Origin: Verrucomicrobiota bacterium
GTDB lineage: Bacteria > Verrucomicrobiota > Verrucomicrobiia > Opitutales > Opitutaceae
NCBI GenBank assembly: GCA_023457035.1
Contig: JAEWNN010000012.1
Coordinates: 1 to 31,826, forward strand
Direction of reading: 5' to 3'
Length of the DNA stretch: 31,826 nucleotides
Shown: positions 8,306 to 19,537 of the stretch, piece by piece
Numbering within the stretch: the first letter of the stretch is position 1
Layout of the letters: every line of letters starts with the position of its first letter
The notes under the pieces: generated by a model
What the model saw: the letters and a program-made list of their open reading frames with translations, nothing else
What the model was told of the DNA's origin: nothing
The model's database searches: none
Translations under genes and position numbers: made by a program

Positions 8306-8444
8306 GTTGGGGGCGCACCGTCGGGCCGCACGGGCGGAGATGATTCTCGCCCTGAGGGCGGGCGTGGTGCCTGCCGGCGCGGTCTGAAGAACCGCGCCAC
8401 GACCGGCAAGCCGGACGACTTGCGGGGAACTGGCGGGATCGCGC

Positions 8445-9437
8445 TCACCCCTGCTTCGCCACGAAACCCTGCGCGTGGTGCCAGATCGTGCGCGCCAAGT
8501 CCGAGGAAAACGGATTCGGCCGGCAGAAATCCGGCAGCCAGTCCGAGCCGGGCACGAGTTCCTGGTAGAACCCCTCGCCGAGCCCGAGTTCGTCGATCAG
8601 CGCCACCAGTTCCTCGTACTCCGCCTGCCCGAGCGCATCCTTCGGCGCCGGCCGACCCGCGAGTGCGGCGATGGGCGTGTACTGCGTCATGATCGAGGGC
8701 AATGCGCGGCCGGCAAGGTGCCGGGAAAACCAGGTCAGCACGGCGCGGCTGTCGGTGAGCTGCCCGGGCAGCACCAGATGCCGCAGGATCAACCCGCGGC
8801 GCAGCAGGCCGGCCTCGTCGTATTCGAGCGGGTGGGCTTCGGCCATCGCGAGGATCGCCGCCGTCGCCACCTCCGGGTAGTCGGGGGCGGCGAAGTAGCG
8901 GCGGGCGGTTTCGCGGTCGAGCGTCTTGAGGTCCGGCAGCCACACGTCGACCGTGCCGCGCAGCGCGGCGACCATCTCCACGCGTTCGTAGCCGGAGCCG
9001 TTCCAGAGCACGGGCAGCGCCAGCCCCGCCGCGCGGGCGGCGGCGATCCCCGCGACGATGCCGGGGATGAACTGCGTGCCCGTCACCAGATTGATGTTCG
9101 CCGCACCGGCGGCCTGGAGCGCCAAACAGATCTCGGCGAACTCGTCGGTGGCGACCTCGCGGCCGAGGCCCTGCTGCGAGATCTGGAAGTTCTGGCAGAA
9201 CGCGCAGCGCAATGTGCAACCCGAGAAGAAGATCGTGCCCGAGCCGCGGTTACCGACCAGCGGCGGTTCCTCGCCGAAGTGCAGCGAGGCCAGCGCCAAC
9301 CGCAGCCGATCGCCTTGGCCGCAGAAACCCGTCGCGCCCGCCTCGCGTTGCGCGTCGCACAGCCGCGGGCAGAGCCGGCATGGCGCGTAGCCGGGCGGCT
9401 CCGGACTGGGCGGGTGTGCTGGTGACTGGGTGGACAT
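8445..9437 (-). CDS. Radical SAM protein, PflX-like (COG1313)
   Basis: A 330-residue radical SAM protein. The [4Fe-4S]/SAM motif is C74-x3-C78-x2-C81 in FSGCTLRCAFCQN. Ahead of it lies a second Cys set (C20, C23, C27 and C39, CRLCPRLCD...GFCG), which could bind another metal or cluster. Further landmarks are the Gly-rich NLVTGTQFIPGI and WLPDLKTLD. The family resembles pyruvate formate-lyase activases, but its target is not established, and no glycyl-radical enzyme gene is nearby. It is convergent with yebC and divergent from metX, across a 134-nt spacer that must hold both promoters. It could activate a partner encoded elsewhere; the substrate is unknown. Confidence 0.85.
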   Translation of the reverse strand: MSTQSPAHPPSPEPPGYAPCRLCPRLCDAQREAGATGFCGQGDRLRLALASLHFGEEPPLVGNRGSGTIFFSGCTLRCAFCQNFQISQQGLGREVATDEFAEICLALQAAGAANINLVTGTQFIPGIVAGIAAARAAGLALPVLWNGSGYERVEMVAALRGTVDVWLPDLKTLDRETARRYFAAPDYPEVATAAILAMAEAHPLEYDEAGLLRRGLILRHLVLPGQLTDSRAVLTWFSRHLAGRALPSIMTQYTPIAALAGRPAPKDALGQAEYEELVALIDELGLGEGFYQELVPGSDWLPDFCRPNPFSSDLARTIWHHAQGFVAKQG

Positions 9438-9571
9438 GGCGGGCGCGGCGGACGAGGGGAGGGGAAAACGCCGCGGGCTTCAATGCCGGCGTCGCGCGCG
9501 TGGCCGGCTTTCTTGGGTCGGCCGCCGGCGCCCCGTTGACGTCGCGCCGGCGCTTGCCACGATGGCGCGGC

Positions 9572-10741
9572 GTGAACGACTCCTCCGACGATCTTGAACT
9601 GGCGTGCTCCGAGCCCGGCGAGGTGGGCCTGGTCGAGGCGCGCGACTTCGTCTCCGCCGAGCCGTTCACCTTCGACAACGGCCAGTCGATCCCGGGCTTC
9701 ACGCTGCGTTACGAGACCTACGGCCGGCTCAACGCCGCGCGCGACAACGCCGTCTTCGTCGCCCACGCGCTCAGCGGCGACCACCACGCCGCCGGCATCC
9801 ATTCGCTCGCCGACCGCAAGCCCGGCTGGTGGAACAATCTCATCGGGCCCGGCAAGGCTCTGGATACGAACCGCTACTTCGTCGTCTGCTCCAACTGCCT
9901 GGGCGGCTGCGTGGGCTCGACCGGCCCCAGTTCGCCCCAGCCCGAGACCGGGCGGCCGTGGGGCGCCGGGTTCCCGCAGGTGACGATCCGCGACATGGTC
10001 CGCGCCGACAAACGCCTGCTCGACCGCCTCGGCGTGACGGCGTTGCACGCGGTGGTCGGTGGTTCGATGGGCGGCATGCGCGTGCTGCAGTTCGGCATCG
10101 AGTATCCCGGCTTCGTGCGGCGCCTGCTGCCCATGGCCACGACCGCCCGCGAGAACGCGCAGGCGATCGCCTTCAACGCCGTGGGCCGCGAGGCGATCAT
10201 GCAGGACCCGGGCTGGAACCGCGGCGAGTATCCGAAAGGCGGAGGGCCGCGCGTGGGGCTGGCGATCGCGCGCATGATGGCGCACATCACGTACCTGTCG
10301 GACGCCTCGATGGAGCAGAAGTTCGGCCGCCGCAAACGCGGGGGCGGCGCCGCGGCGCCCGAGGCCGCGGCCAGCTTTGACGCGCAGTACGAGGTCGAGC
10401 GCTACCTGCAGCACCAGGGCCAGGCGTTCATCAACCGCTTCGACGCCAACACCTACCTCTACATCACCCGCGCGATCGACGACTTCGACCTCGCGGCCGC
10501 CTACGGCTCGCTCGAGCAGGCGTTCGCCGGGGTGACGGCGCGCACGCTCTGCGTGGCGTTCACCAGCGACTGGCTCTTCCCCACGGCGCAGAATCGCGAG
10601 ATCGTGCTGGCGATGCTGCGCGCCGGGATACCGGCCAGCTACGCCGAGCTGGATACCGATCTCGGTCACGACTCGTTCCTGCTCGATTCCCCGCAACTCT
10701 ACGACCTCGTGCGCGATTTCCTCGCCGCGCCGGTCGACTGA
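9572..10741 (+). CDS. metX: Homoserine O-acyltransferase (MetX type)
   Basis: A 389-residue alpha/beta-hydrolase-fold acyltransferase that activates homoserine by acylation (acetyl- or succinyl-CoA) for methionine synthesis. The catalytic triad is visible: S165 in VVGGSMGGMRVLQ, D333 in FTSDWLFP and H366 in DLGHDSFLLD. The NCLGGCVGSTGP block is typical of the family. MetX enzymes may use acetyl- or succinyl-CoA; I cannot fix the donor from sequence. The start is GTG 9572 (VNDSSDDLELACSEPGEVG). An in-frame TTG at 9554 is the alternative, and the nearby ATG at 9562 is out of frame. I find no SAM riboswitch in the short upstream spacer, and the gene stands alone. Confidence 0.92.
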   Translation: MNDSSDDLELACSEPGEVGLVEARDFVSAEPFTFDNGQSIPGFTLRYETYGRLNAARDNAVFVAHALSGDHHAAGIHSLADRKPGWWNNLIGPGKALDTNRYFVVCSNCLGGCVGSTGPSSPQPETGRPWGAGFPQVTIRDMVRADKRLLDRLGVTALHAVVGGSMGGMRVLQFGIEYPGFVRRLLPMATTARENAQAIAFNAVGREAIMQDPGWNRGEYPKGGGPRVGLAIARMMAHITYLSDASMEQKFGRRKRGGGAAAPEAAASFDAQYEVERYLQHQGQAFINRFDANTYLYITRAIDDFDLAAAYGSLEQAFAGVTARTLCVAFTSDWLFPTAQNREIVLAMLRAGIPASYAELDTDLGHDSFLLDSPQLYDLVRDFLAAPVD

Positions 10742-11071
10742 GTTGTGCCCCTGCAAGGGACGGGGGGACACCGCGGAAGCCGCGGCTCTTCCGGCTGAAG
10801 GTCTTCGGTTGCGCAGGCCGTCGGCGTGGTGCCGGGGCCGGGGCGGCGCGAGCGAACCCGAGCCCCACGCCAAGGGAATGGTCACGCCTGCGCCGGTCCC
10901 TTGCGCAACGCGGGGAGACGGGATCGCTGACCAGTCGGCAAGCGGGTTGTACCCAGTGATGGCTCCGCGGGCCGCCCGGCCGGTGGGCTGCGACGGTTTG
11001 CCGGTTAAGGAAGCCATGGGCCGGCCGATGATTGGGCAGCACGGCGGACCTTCACGCCGGGCCGTTGCCAC
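10742..11071. other. 330-nt spacer with competing inverted repeats
   Basis: No gene is supported here. GCAAGGGAC (10753-10761) and CAAGGGA (10871-10877) can both pair with the single segment GTCCCTTGC (10896-10904), so two alternative hairpins are possible. A short GGTCA/TGACC pair lies in the same area. No known riboswitch class could be matched by eye. The spacer could be the leader of the hybrid kinase or the 3' region of metX; no T-run terminator is seen. Confidence 0.35.
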
Positions 11072-15286
<4,215 letters not shown>

Positions 15287-15411
15287 GGCAGCGTGCTGTG
15301 ACTGGCCGCTGGTGACGGAGGTGGTCGGGTGCCGCTCGGGGCGGTCGCGATTTGCGCCGTGGTGGACAATTTCCGCTCGCCTGTCGTCACAGAACCGTTG
15401 CAATCAACCCT

Positions 15412-15450
15412 CAGGTCAGGACCTAAACCCGCAGTTGCGGCCCTGACCTG
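15412..15450 (+). ncRNA. Candidate structured RNA or extended terminator stem
   Basis: CAGGTCAGG (15412-15420) pairs perfectly with CCTGACCTG (15442-15450). Inside it, CCGCA (15429-15433) pairs with TGCGG (15436-15440). Two nt later a strong terminator begins. The structure starts 126 nt after the kinase stop, so it may be the kinase mRNA 3' end or a separate small RNA. It shares CAGGTCAGG with SRP RNA but lacks the GNRA loop and AGCAG bulge. No clear promoter was found. Confidence 0.4.
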
Positions 15451-15452
15451 CT

Positions 15453-15493
15453 CCCCCGCTTTGCCCCCCACAAAGGTTCAGCGGGGGTTTTTT
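15453..15493 (+). terminator. Intrinsic terminator
   Basis: CCCCCGCT (15453-15460) pairs with AGCGGGGG (15480-15487), followed by TTTTTT (15488-15493). Polarity is +, so it terminates the hybrid kinase transcript or the candidate small RNA just upstream. Confidence 0.85.
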
Positions 15494-15530
15494 ATGCCCG
15501 CCGCCGACGGCGGGGGGCGGGATTCCCGAA

Positions 15531-15566
15531 AACAAAAACCCGTTACCGCCGAAGCGATAACGGGTT
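15531..15566 (-). terminator. Intrinsic terminator of tRNA-Phe
   Basis: Read on the - strand, AACCCGTTA and TAACGGGTT (15558-15566 and 15537-15545) form a 9-bp stem with a loop containing CTTCGG, followed by a T-rich tract (complement of 15531-15538). It lies 5 nt after the tRNA 3' CCA, so the tRNA is probably a single-gene transcript. Confidence 0.85.
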
Positions 15567-15570
15567 AAAG

Positions 15571-15646
<76 letters not shown>

Positions 15647-15710
15647 ACGTCGGTGAGGGGGCGAATGAAGGTGGCGGCCGCGGGGTGCGTCAATGGTTTT
15701 TTCCGCGACC

Positions 15711-15773
15711 GTAGCGGCGTTCGTGAGAACACCGAGAGCCGGCGCGAATCGCTGCGTTCACGCGCATCGCTAC
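15711..15773. repeat. REP cluster 1 (two units, decayed)
   Basis: The unit at 15711-15734 (+) has head GTAGCGG, arms CGTT/AACA and loop CGTGAG. The unit at 15751-15773 (-) has head GTAGCGA and arms TGCG/CGCA, with loop CGTGAA and one base changed in the outer stem. The units are in inverted orientation with heads outward. Both carry point changes, suggesting older copies. Confidence 0.75.
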
Positions 15774-15796
15774 GGGGGGAGGGCGGAGCGAGGGGC

Positions 15797-15858
15797 GTAG
15801 CGGCGTTCGTGAGAACGCCGAGACCGGCGCGGAACGATGCGCTCACGCGCATCGCCAC
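15797..15858. repeat. REP cluster 2 (two units)
   Basis: The unit at 15797-15820 (+) has arms CGTT/AACG and loop CGTGAG. The unit at 15835-15858 (-) has arms TGCG/CGCA and loop CGTGAG, with the head changed to GTGG. It is arranged like cluster 1, so the two clusters may be a tandem duplication. It ends 11 nt from the SNF2 stop codon, at the 3' end of that gene. Confidence 0.82.
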
Positions 15859-15869
15859 GGGGGCGAGGG

Positions 15870-18467
15870 CTACGAGGAGACCAGCGCGCGCAGGTCGGCG
15901 AGCTCGAGTCGGGAGTTGAGCGCGTCGCTGGCCTCGAAGATGTCGGCGAGGAGCTGGCGCTTCGTCTCCTGGAGCCGGAGCACCTTCTCCTCGACGGTGC
16001 CGGTGGCGACGAGCTTGTAGCTGGTCACCACGCGGGTCTGGCCGATGCGGTGCGCGCGGTCCGTGGCTTGCGCTTCGGCGGCGGGGTTCCACCACGGGTC
16101 GAGGTGCACGACGGTGTCGGCGCCGGTGAGGTTGAGACCGGTGCCGCCGGCTTTCAGCGAGATCAGGAAAACGGGCACGGAGGCGTCGCTCTGGAAACGG
16201 TCGACCTCGGCCTGGCGGGCCTTGGGCGAGAGCGAGCCGTCGAGGTAGCAGTGCGGGATCTCCTGGGCGGCGAGCTCCTCGCGCACGAGGCCGAGCAGGC
16301 GGGTGAACTGCGAAAAGACGAGCAGGCGGTGGCCGTCGTCGAGGGCTTCGGAGAGGAGCTCGCGGAAGACGGCGAGCTTGGCGGAGTCGGCGGCGGCGTA
16401 GCGCGAGGTCTCCTCGGGCTTCTCGATCAGGCGCGGGTCGCAGCAGACCTGGCGCAGGCGCAGGAGCTGGGTGAGCACGGCGAGGCGGACCTGCGATTCG
16501 GGGCGACGGTCGTACGCGAGGGCGTCGATCTCGCGGTCGGTGGCGGCGCGGACCTCGTCGTAGCAGGCGCGCTGCTTGTCGGAGAGTTCGCACCAGACGA
16601 CTTGCTCGAGCTTCGCGGGCAGCTCGGTGGCGACCTGCGCCTTGGTGCGCCGGAGGATGTAGGGCGCGGTCTGGCGCTGGAGGCGTTGCTCGTGCCACTT
16701 GCGCTCGTCGCCGCGGGCGTCGCCGGGGATCGGATCCACGGCGCCGGGCAGCACGATGTCGAAGAGCGAGCGCAGGTCGTCGAGGGAGTTCTCGACCGGC
16801 GTGCCGGTGAGGCAGAAGCGCGCCTCGGCGGTGAGGGCGCGCAATGCGGCGGCGGCCTGGGTGCGGCGGTTCTTGGCGTGCTGGGCCTCGTCGGCCACGA
16901 GGCAGCGCAGCTCGGTCTCGGCGAAGAGCTCCTGGTCGCGCACGAGGGTGCCGTAGGAGGTGACGACCACATCGTGCGCGCGGCCGTCGGGCGGCGCGAC
17001 GAGGCGGGTGGCGCCGTGGTGGACGAACACGCGCAGCTCCGGGGCGAAGCGCGCGAGCTCGCGTCGCCAGTTTTCGGTGAGCGAGGCGGGGCAGACGACG
17101 AGGGAAACGCCGCGAGGCGGTGCGGGCATCCCGGTCTCCGGTCTCCGGTATCCGGCAGCGCAGTGCAGGGTGGAGAGGAGGGCGACGGCCTGGGCGGTCT
17201 TGCCGAGGCCCATCTCGTCGGCGAGCACGCCGCCGAGGCCGTGGCGGTGGAGGTGCCAGAGCCAGGCGACGCCGAGGTTCTGATACGGGCGGAGCGTCGC
17301 CACGAGGTCGGCGGCGAGGGGGGCGGGCGCGAGCTGGGTGAGCTGGCGCAGCGCGTCGCTGTGCGCGCGCCAGGCCGCGGGTGGGCGGAAGCCGGGCGAG
17401 AGGGTTTCGAGGGTTTCCTGGAGTTCGGCGGCGCGGCTGCGGGCGACGCGCTGGCGGGCGCTGGGCAGGAAGGGGGCGTGGAGCGAGCCCGCGAGGGCCT
17501 GCTGGGCCTGGTGCAGTTTCTCGACGGCGGCGGCGGGCACGAGGTAGACCGCCCCGGCGTGCTCGACGTAGCCGCGGCCCTGGGCGAGCTGGGTCTTGAG
17601 CGTGTCGAGCGAGGCGCCGCCGGCCTCGAGCGCGACCGAGACCTCGAACTCGTCGCCGATCTCGGCGACCTCGGCGGTGAGGGAGGCGAGGCGGAGCTTG
17701 GCGGTGTTGCGGCGGAAGTTGTCGGTGAACTGCGCGCCCCAGTTCTTCTCCAGGCGTTCCCAATTGGCGGCGAGGAAGGTGAGGGTGCGGTGGCGGTCGC
17801 GCAGCCACCATTTTCTGGAGGCGGCCTCGAGCTGGAAACCGGCGGCCTTCACGGCCTCGAGGATGGCGGGGTAGGAGAGGCTTTCGCGCGAGGGCAGCGT
17901 GATCGCGAGGTAGTGCTCGGAGCCGTCGACGACGAGGCTGGTGCCGGCCGGCACGGCGGGCCGCACGCTCTGGCCCGGGCGCAGGGGCGGGACGTTCGGG
18001 CTGCGCCAGGTGCGTTGCGCGGGCGGCAGCGAGGGGCGCGGCGCGCCGAGGGGTTTGCGGTTGCCGGCGAGCTGCGCGATGAGCTGCGCGCGGTCGGCCG
18101 CGGCGGGTGTGGACGATCTGGACTCGGCGGACGGCGTGGACGCGGCAGGCGCGCCGGCGGCGGGCGGCTCGGCGAGGAGGGCGCCGACGGTGGCGAGTTC
18201 GTCGCCGCGCCACGGGATGGGGTCGAAGGGGATGTTGACCCAACGGAAGACGGGCTGGCCGCGGAGCAGGTGGATCAACACGCGCAGCTCGGCGCGTTTC
18301 ATCGGGAGCAGCCACGGGCCGGCACCGGGGCAGGCGGCGCGGAGGATCTCGGGCAGGTTGGAGGGCGAGCCCTCGATCTTGAGCGGGATGGCGTCGCGCG
18401 GGGCGCAGGCGGCGAGGTTGGGCGGCAGGAAGATGCGCAGCGGCCGGGTCGGGGGAGTGGGCGGCAT
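15870..18467 (-). CDS. SNF2/Rad54-family helicase-like ATPase
   Basis: An 865-residue SWI2/SNF2 ATPase. The helicase core occupies the C-terminal half: motif I DEMGLGKT (417-424), motif II DEAQ (526-529) in VADEAQHAKNRRTQ, and motif III LTGTPVENSLDDL. Then come motif IV LLVFSQFT, motif V SLKAGGTGLNLTGAD and motif VI ATDRAHRIGQTR. These are the double-strand DNA translocase signatures. The N-terminal 380 residues are not recognisable beyond a Pro/Ala-rich linker (about 95-180); no SWIM zinc motif is seen. A segment of about 20 residues after motif I (CAAGYRRPETGMPAPPRG) is encoded partly by heptanucleotide repeats and looks like an insertion. The gene follows the PlsC-like gene by 10 nt in the same direction. 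Bacterial members may assist transcription or DNA repair; the role here is unknown. Confidence 0.92.
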   Translation of the reverse strand: MPPTPPTRPLRIFLPPNLAACAPRDAIPLKIEGSPSNLPEILRAACPGAGPWLLPMKRAELRVLIHLLRGQPVFRWVNIPFDPIPWRGDELATVGALLAEPPAAGAPAASTPSAESRSSTPAAADRAQLIAQLAGNRKPLGAPRPSLPPAQRTWRSPNVPPLRPGQSVRPAVPAGTSLVVDGSEHYLAITLPSRESLSYPAILEAVKAAGFQLEAASRKWWLRDRHRTLTFLAANWERLEKNWGAQFTDNFRRNTAKLRLASLTAEVAEIGDEFEVSVALEAGGASLDTLKTQLAQGRGYVEHAGAVYLVPAAAVEKLHQAQQALAGSLHAPFLPSARQRVARSRAAELQETLETLSPGFRPPAAWRAHSDALRQLTQLAPAPLAADLVATLRPYQNLGVAWLWHLHRHGLGGVLADEMGLGKTAQAVALLSTLHCAAGYRRPETGMPAPPRGVSLVVCPASLTENWRRELARFAPELRVFVHHGATRLVAPPDGRAHDVVVTSYGTLVRDQELFAETELRCLVADEAQHAKNRRTQAAAALRALTAEARFCLTGTPVENSLDDLRSLFDIVLPGAVDPIPGDARGDERKWHEQRLQRQTAPYILRRTKAQVATELPAKLEQVVWCELSDKQRACYDEVRAATDREIDALAYDRRPESQVRLAVLTQLLRLRQVCCDPRLIEKPEETSRYAAADSAKLAVFRELLSEALDDGHRLLVFSQFTRLLGLVREELAAQEIPHCYLDGSLSPKARQAEVDRFQSDASVPVFLISLKAGGTGLNLTGADTVVHLDPWWNPAAEAQATDRAHRIGQTRVVTSYKLVATGTVEEKVLRLQETKRQLLADIFEASDALNSRLELADLRALVSS
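17128..17155. repeat. Heptanucleotide tandem repeat inside the SNF2 gene
   Basis: Four 7-mers in a row on the + strand: ATCCCGG, TCTCCGG, TCTCCGG, TATCCGG. It lies in the coding sequence just after helicase motif I. The 28 bp are not a multiple of three, yet the frame stays open through it. Confidence 0.8.
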
Positions 18468-18477
18468 GGCGGACGGC

Positions 18478-19302
18478 TCAGGCGGCGGGCGCGGCTGTGT
18501 TGGACAGCTGGTTCTTCAGGGCGACAACTTCGCCGTGAAGACGCGCGGCGAGAGCCTTGCGATCCTCGGCGGCGGCCACAGGGGAGGCGAAGCGGACATG
18601 GGCGGTGACGGAGTCGACGCGCACCAGGCGGAAGAGGTGTTCGAAGAAGCCCATGTCGCCCCACCAGCACACGTCCTGCGCCACGTCGCCGCCGGTGCAG
18701 GTGTAGTGGATCGCTGCGGGCGTGACGGGCCAGCGGTGCTCGATGGCGGGCTCGAGGAGCGAGGAGCGGAAGGGGCGCACAGTCGAACCGTCGGTGCTGG
18801 TGCCCTCGAGGAAGACGGTGAGCACGGCGTCGTTCTCGACGATGTGGACGAAGTCGGCGTTCTGGCGGGCGACATCGCTGCGGCGGTTGCGGTCGATGAA
18901 CTGGGTGCCGGCGGCGCGGGCGAACCAGCCGACGACCGGCCAGTCGCGCACCTCGGCTTTGGCGAGGAAGACCTGCGGGGTGGCGGCGGAGAGGACGAGG
19001 ATGTCGAGGTAGCTGACGTGGTTGCTGGCGACGACGCCGGTGCGCGGGCGCGGCTCGCCCTCGACGACGAAGCGGATGGCGAGCGTGCGCAGCATGAGGC
19101 GGCAGGTGCGGTGCAGCCAGAGGGAGCGGCGGCGGAACCCGGACCACGGACCGGCGGTGAGGAGGAAAAGCAGCGCGCCGCAGAGAAACCCGCCGCCCAA
19201 GGCGCAGAGCCGCCAGCCGGCGCGCAGGCGGCGGCGGAGCGTGAACGGCGGGCGAGCGGGAGCGGTGACACCGGTGGGCGGCTGTGCGTGGAGATCAGGC
19301 AT
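18478..19302 (-). CDS. PlsC-like 1-acyl-glycerol-3-phosphate acyltransferase
   Basis: A 274-residue membrane-associated acyltransferase. Motif I is H95-x4-D100 in SNHVSYLD and motif III is FLEGTS (165-170); both are hallmarks of the PlsC/LPAT fold. A hydrophobic segment at about 33-50 anchors it to the membrane. The family makes phosphatidic acid from lysophosphatidic acid, but related OlsA proteins O-acylate lyso-ornithine lipid, and an OlsB-like gene lies 2.2 kb away. The ATG at 19302 (MPDLHAQPPTGVTAP) is chosen; the open frame continues far upstream but is non-family sequence. It is divergent from the MuiA-like gene and first in a two-gene unit with the SNF2 gene. Confidence 0.87.
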   Translation of the reverse strand: MPDLHAQPPTGVTAPARPPFTLRRRLRAGWRLCALGGGFLCGALLFLLTAGPWSGFRRRSLWLHRTCRLMLRTLAIRFVVEGEPRPRTGVVASNHVSYLDILVLSAATPQVFLAKAEVRDWPVVGWFARAAGTQFIDRNRRSDVARQNADFVHIVENDAVLTVFLEGTSTDGSTVRPFRSSLLEPAIEHRWPVTPAAIHYTCTGGDVAQDVCWWGDMGFFEHLFRLVRVDSVTAHVRFASPVAAAEDRKALAARLHGEVVALKNQLSNTAAPAA

Positions 19303-19537
19303 CGGGACGAGCCTTCTTTCGTGCCGGGCAGGCCGGGCCGCGGCAAGGAGGGAAGCGGCGTGGGTGCGGCGCAAGGCCGGCGGAACCTGTGGTGTGGTGC
19401 GTGGGCATCCCGGACGCCCGCGCAACCGGGCGGGCTGGGTATTGGTGCAGCAAATGATGCCCGGTTGACTCCGGTTCTTGCGGACGGCATCGTCGGTGTG
19501 CGCTGCAGTTCCGTGGCGCGGCTTTGTTTTCCCAAGA

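Noticed and set aside
9438..9571. SAM riboswitch upstream of metX
   Set aside because: The spacer is only 134 nt, shared with a divergent gene, and shows none of the conserved core of SAM-I, SAM-II or SAM-IV.
10878..10962. A c-di-GMP (GEMM) riboswitch, suggested by GTCACGC and a later GGTT...GATGG
   Set aside because: The GNRA tetraloop/receptor and the conserved GCAAAGCC core are absent; the match is limited to the two ends.
15412..15450. SRP (4.5S) RNA, because of CAGGTCAGG
   Set aside because: The GNRA tetraloop and the AGCAG internal loop are absent, and the inner hairpin is CCGCA/TGCGG. The similarity stops after nine bases.
15711..15858. CRISPR array made of the palindromic repeats here or elsewhere in the window
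   Set aside because: Repeats are in alternating orientation, spacings are 12-27 nt and irregular, units vary, and no cas gene is present.
15837..18608. Long + strand open frame opposite the SNF2 gene, and similar long antisense frames opposite yidC (5136-7379) and gltA (2718-4172)
   Set aside because: These are shadows of recognised genes. The compositions (Gly/Glu/Ala or Asp/Val/His-rich repeats) are typical of antisense high-GC frames.
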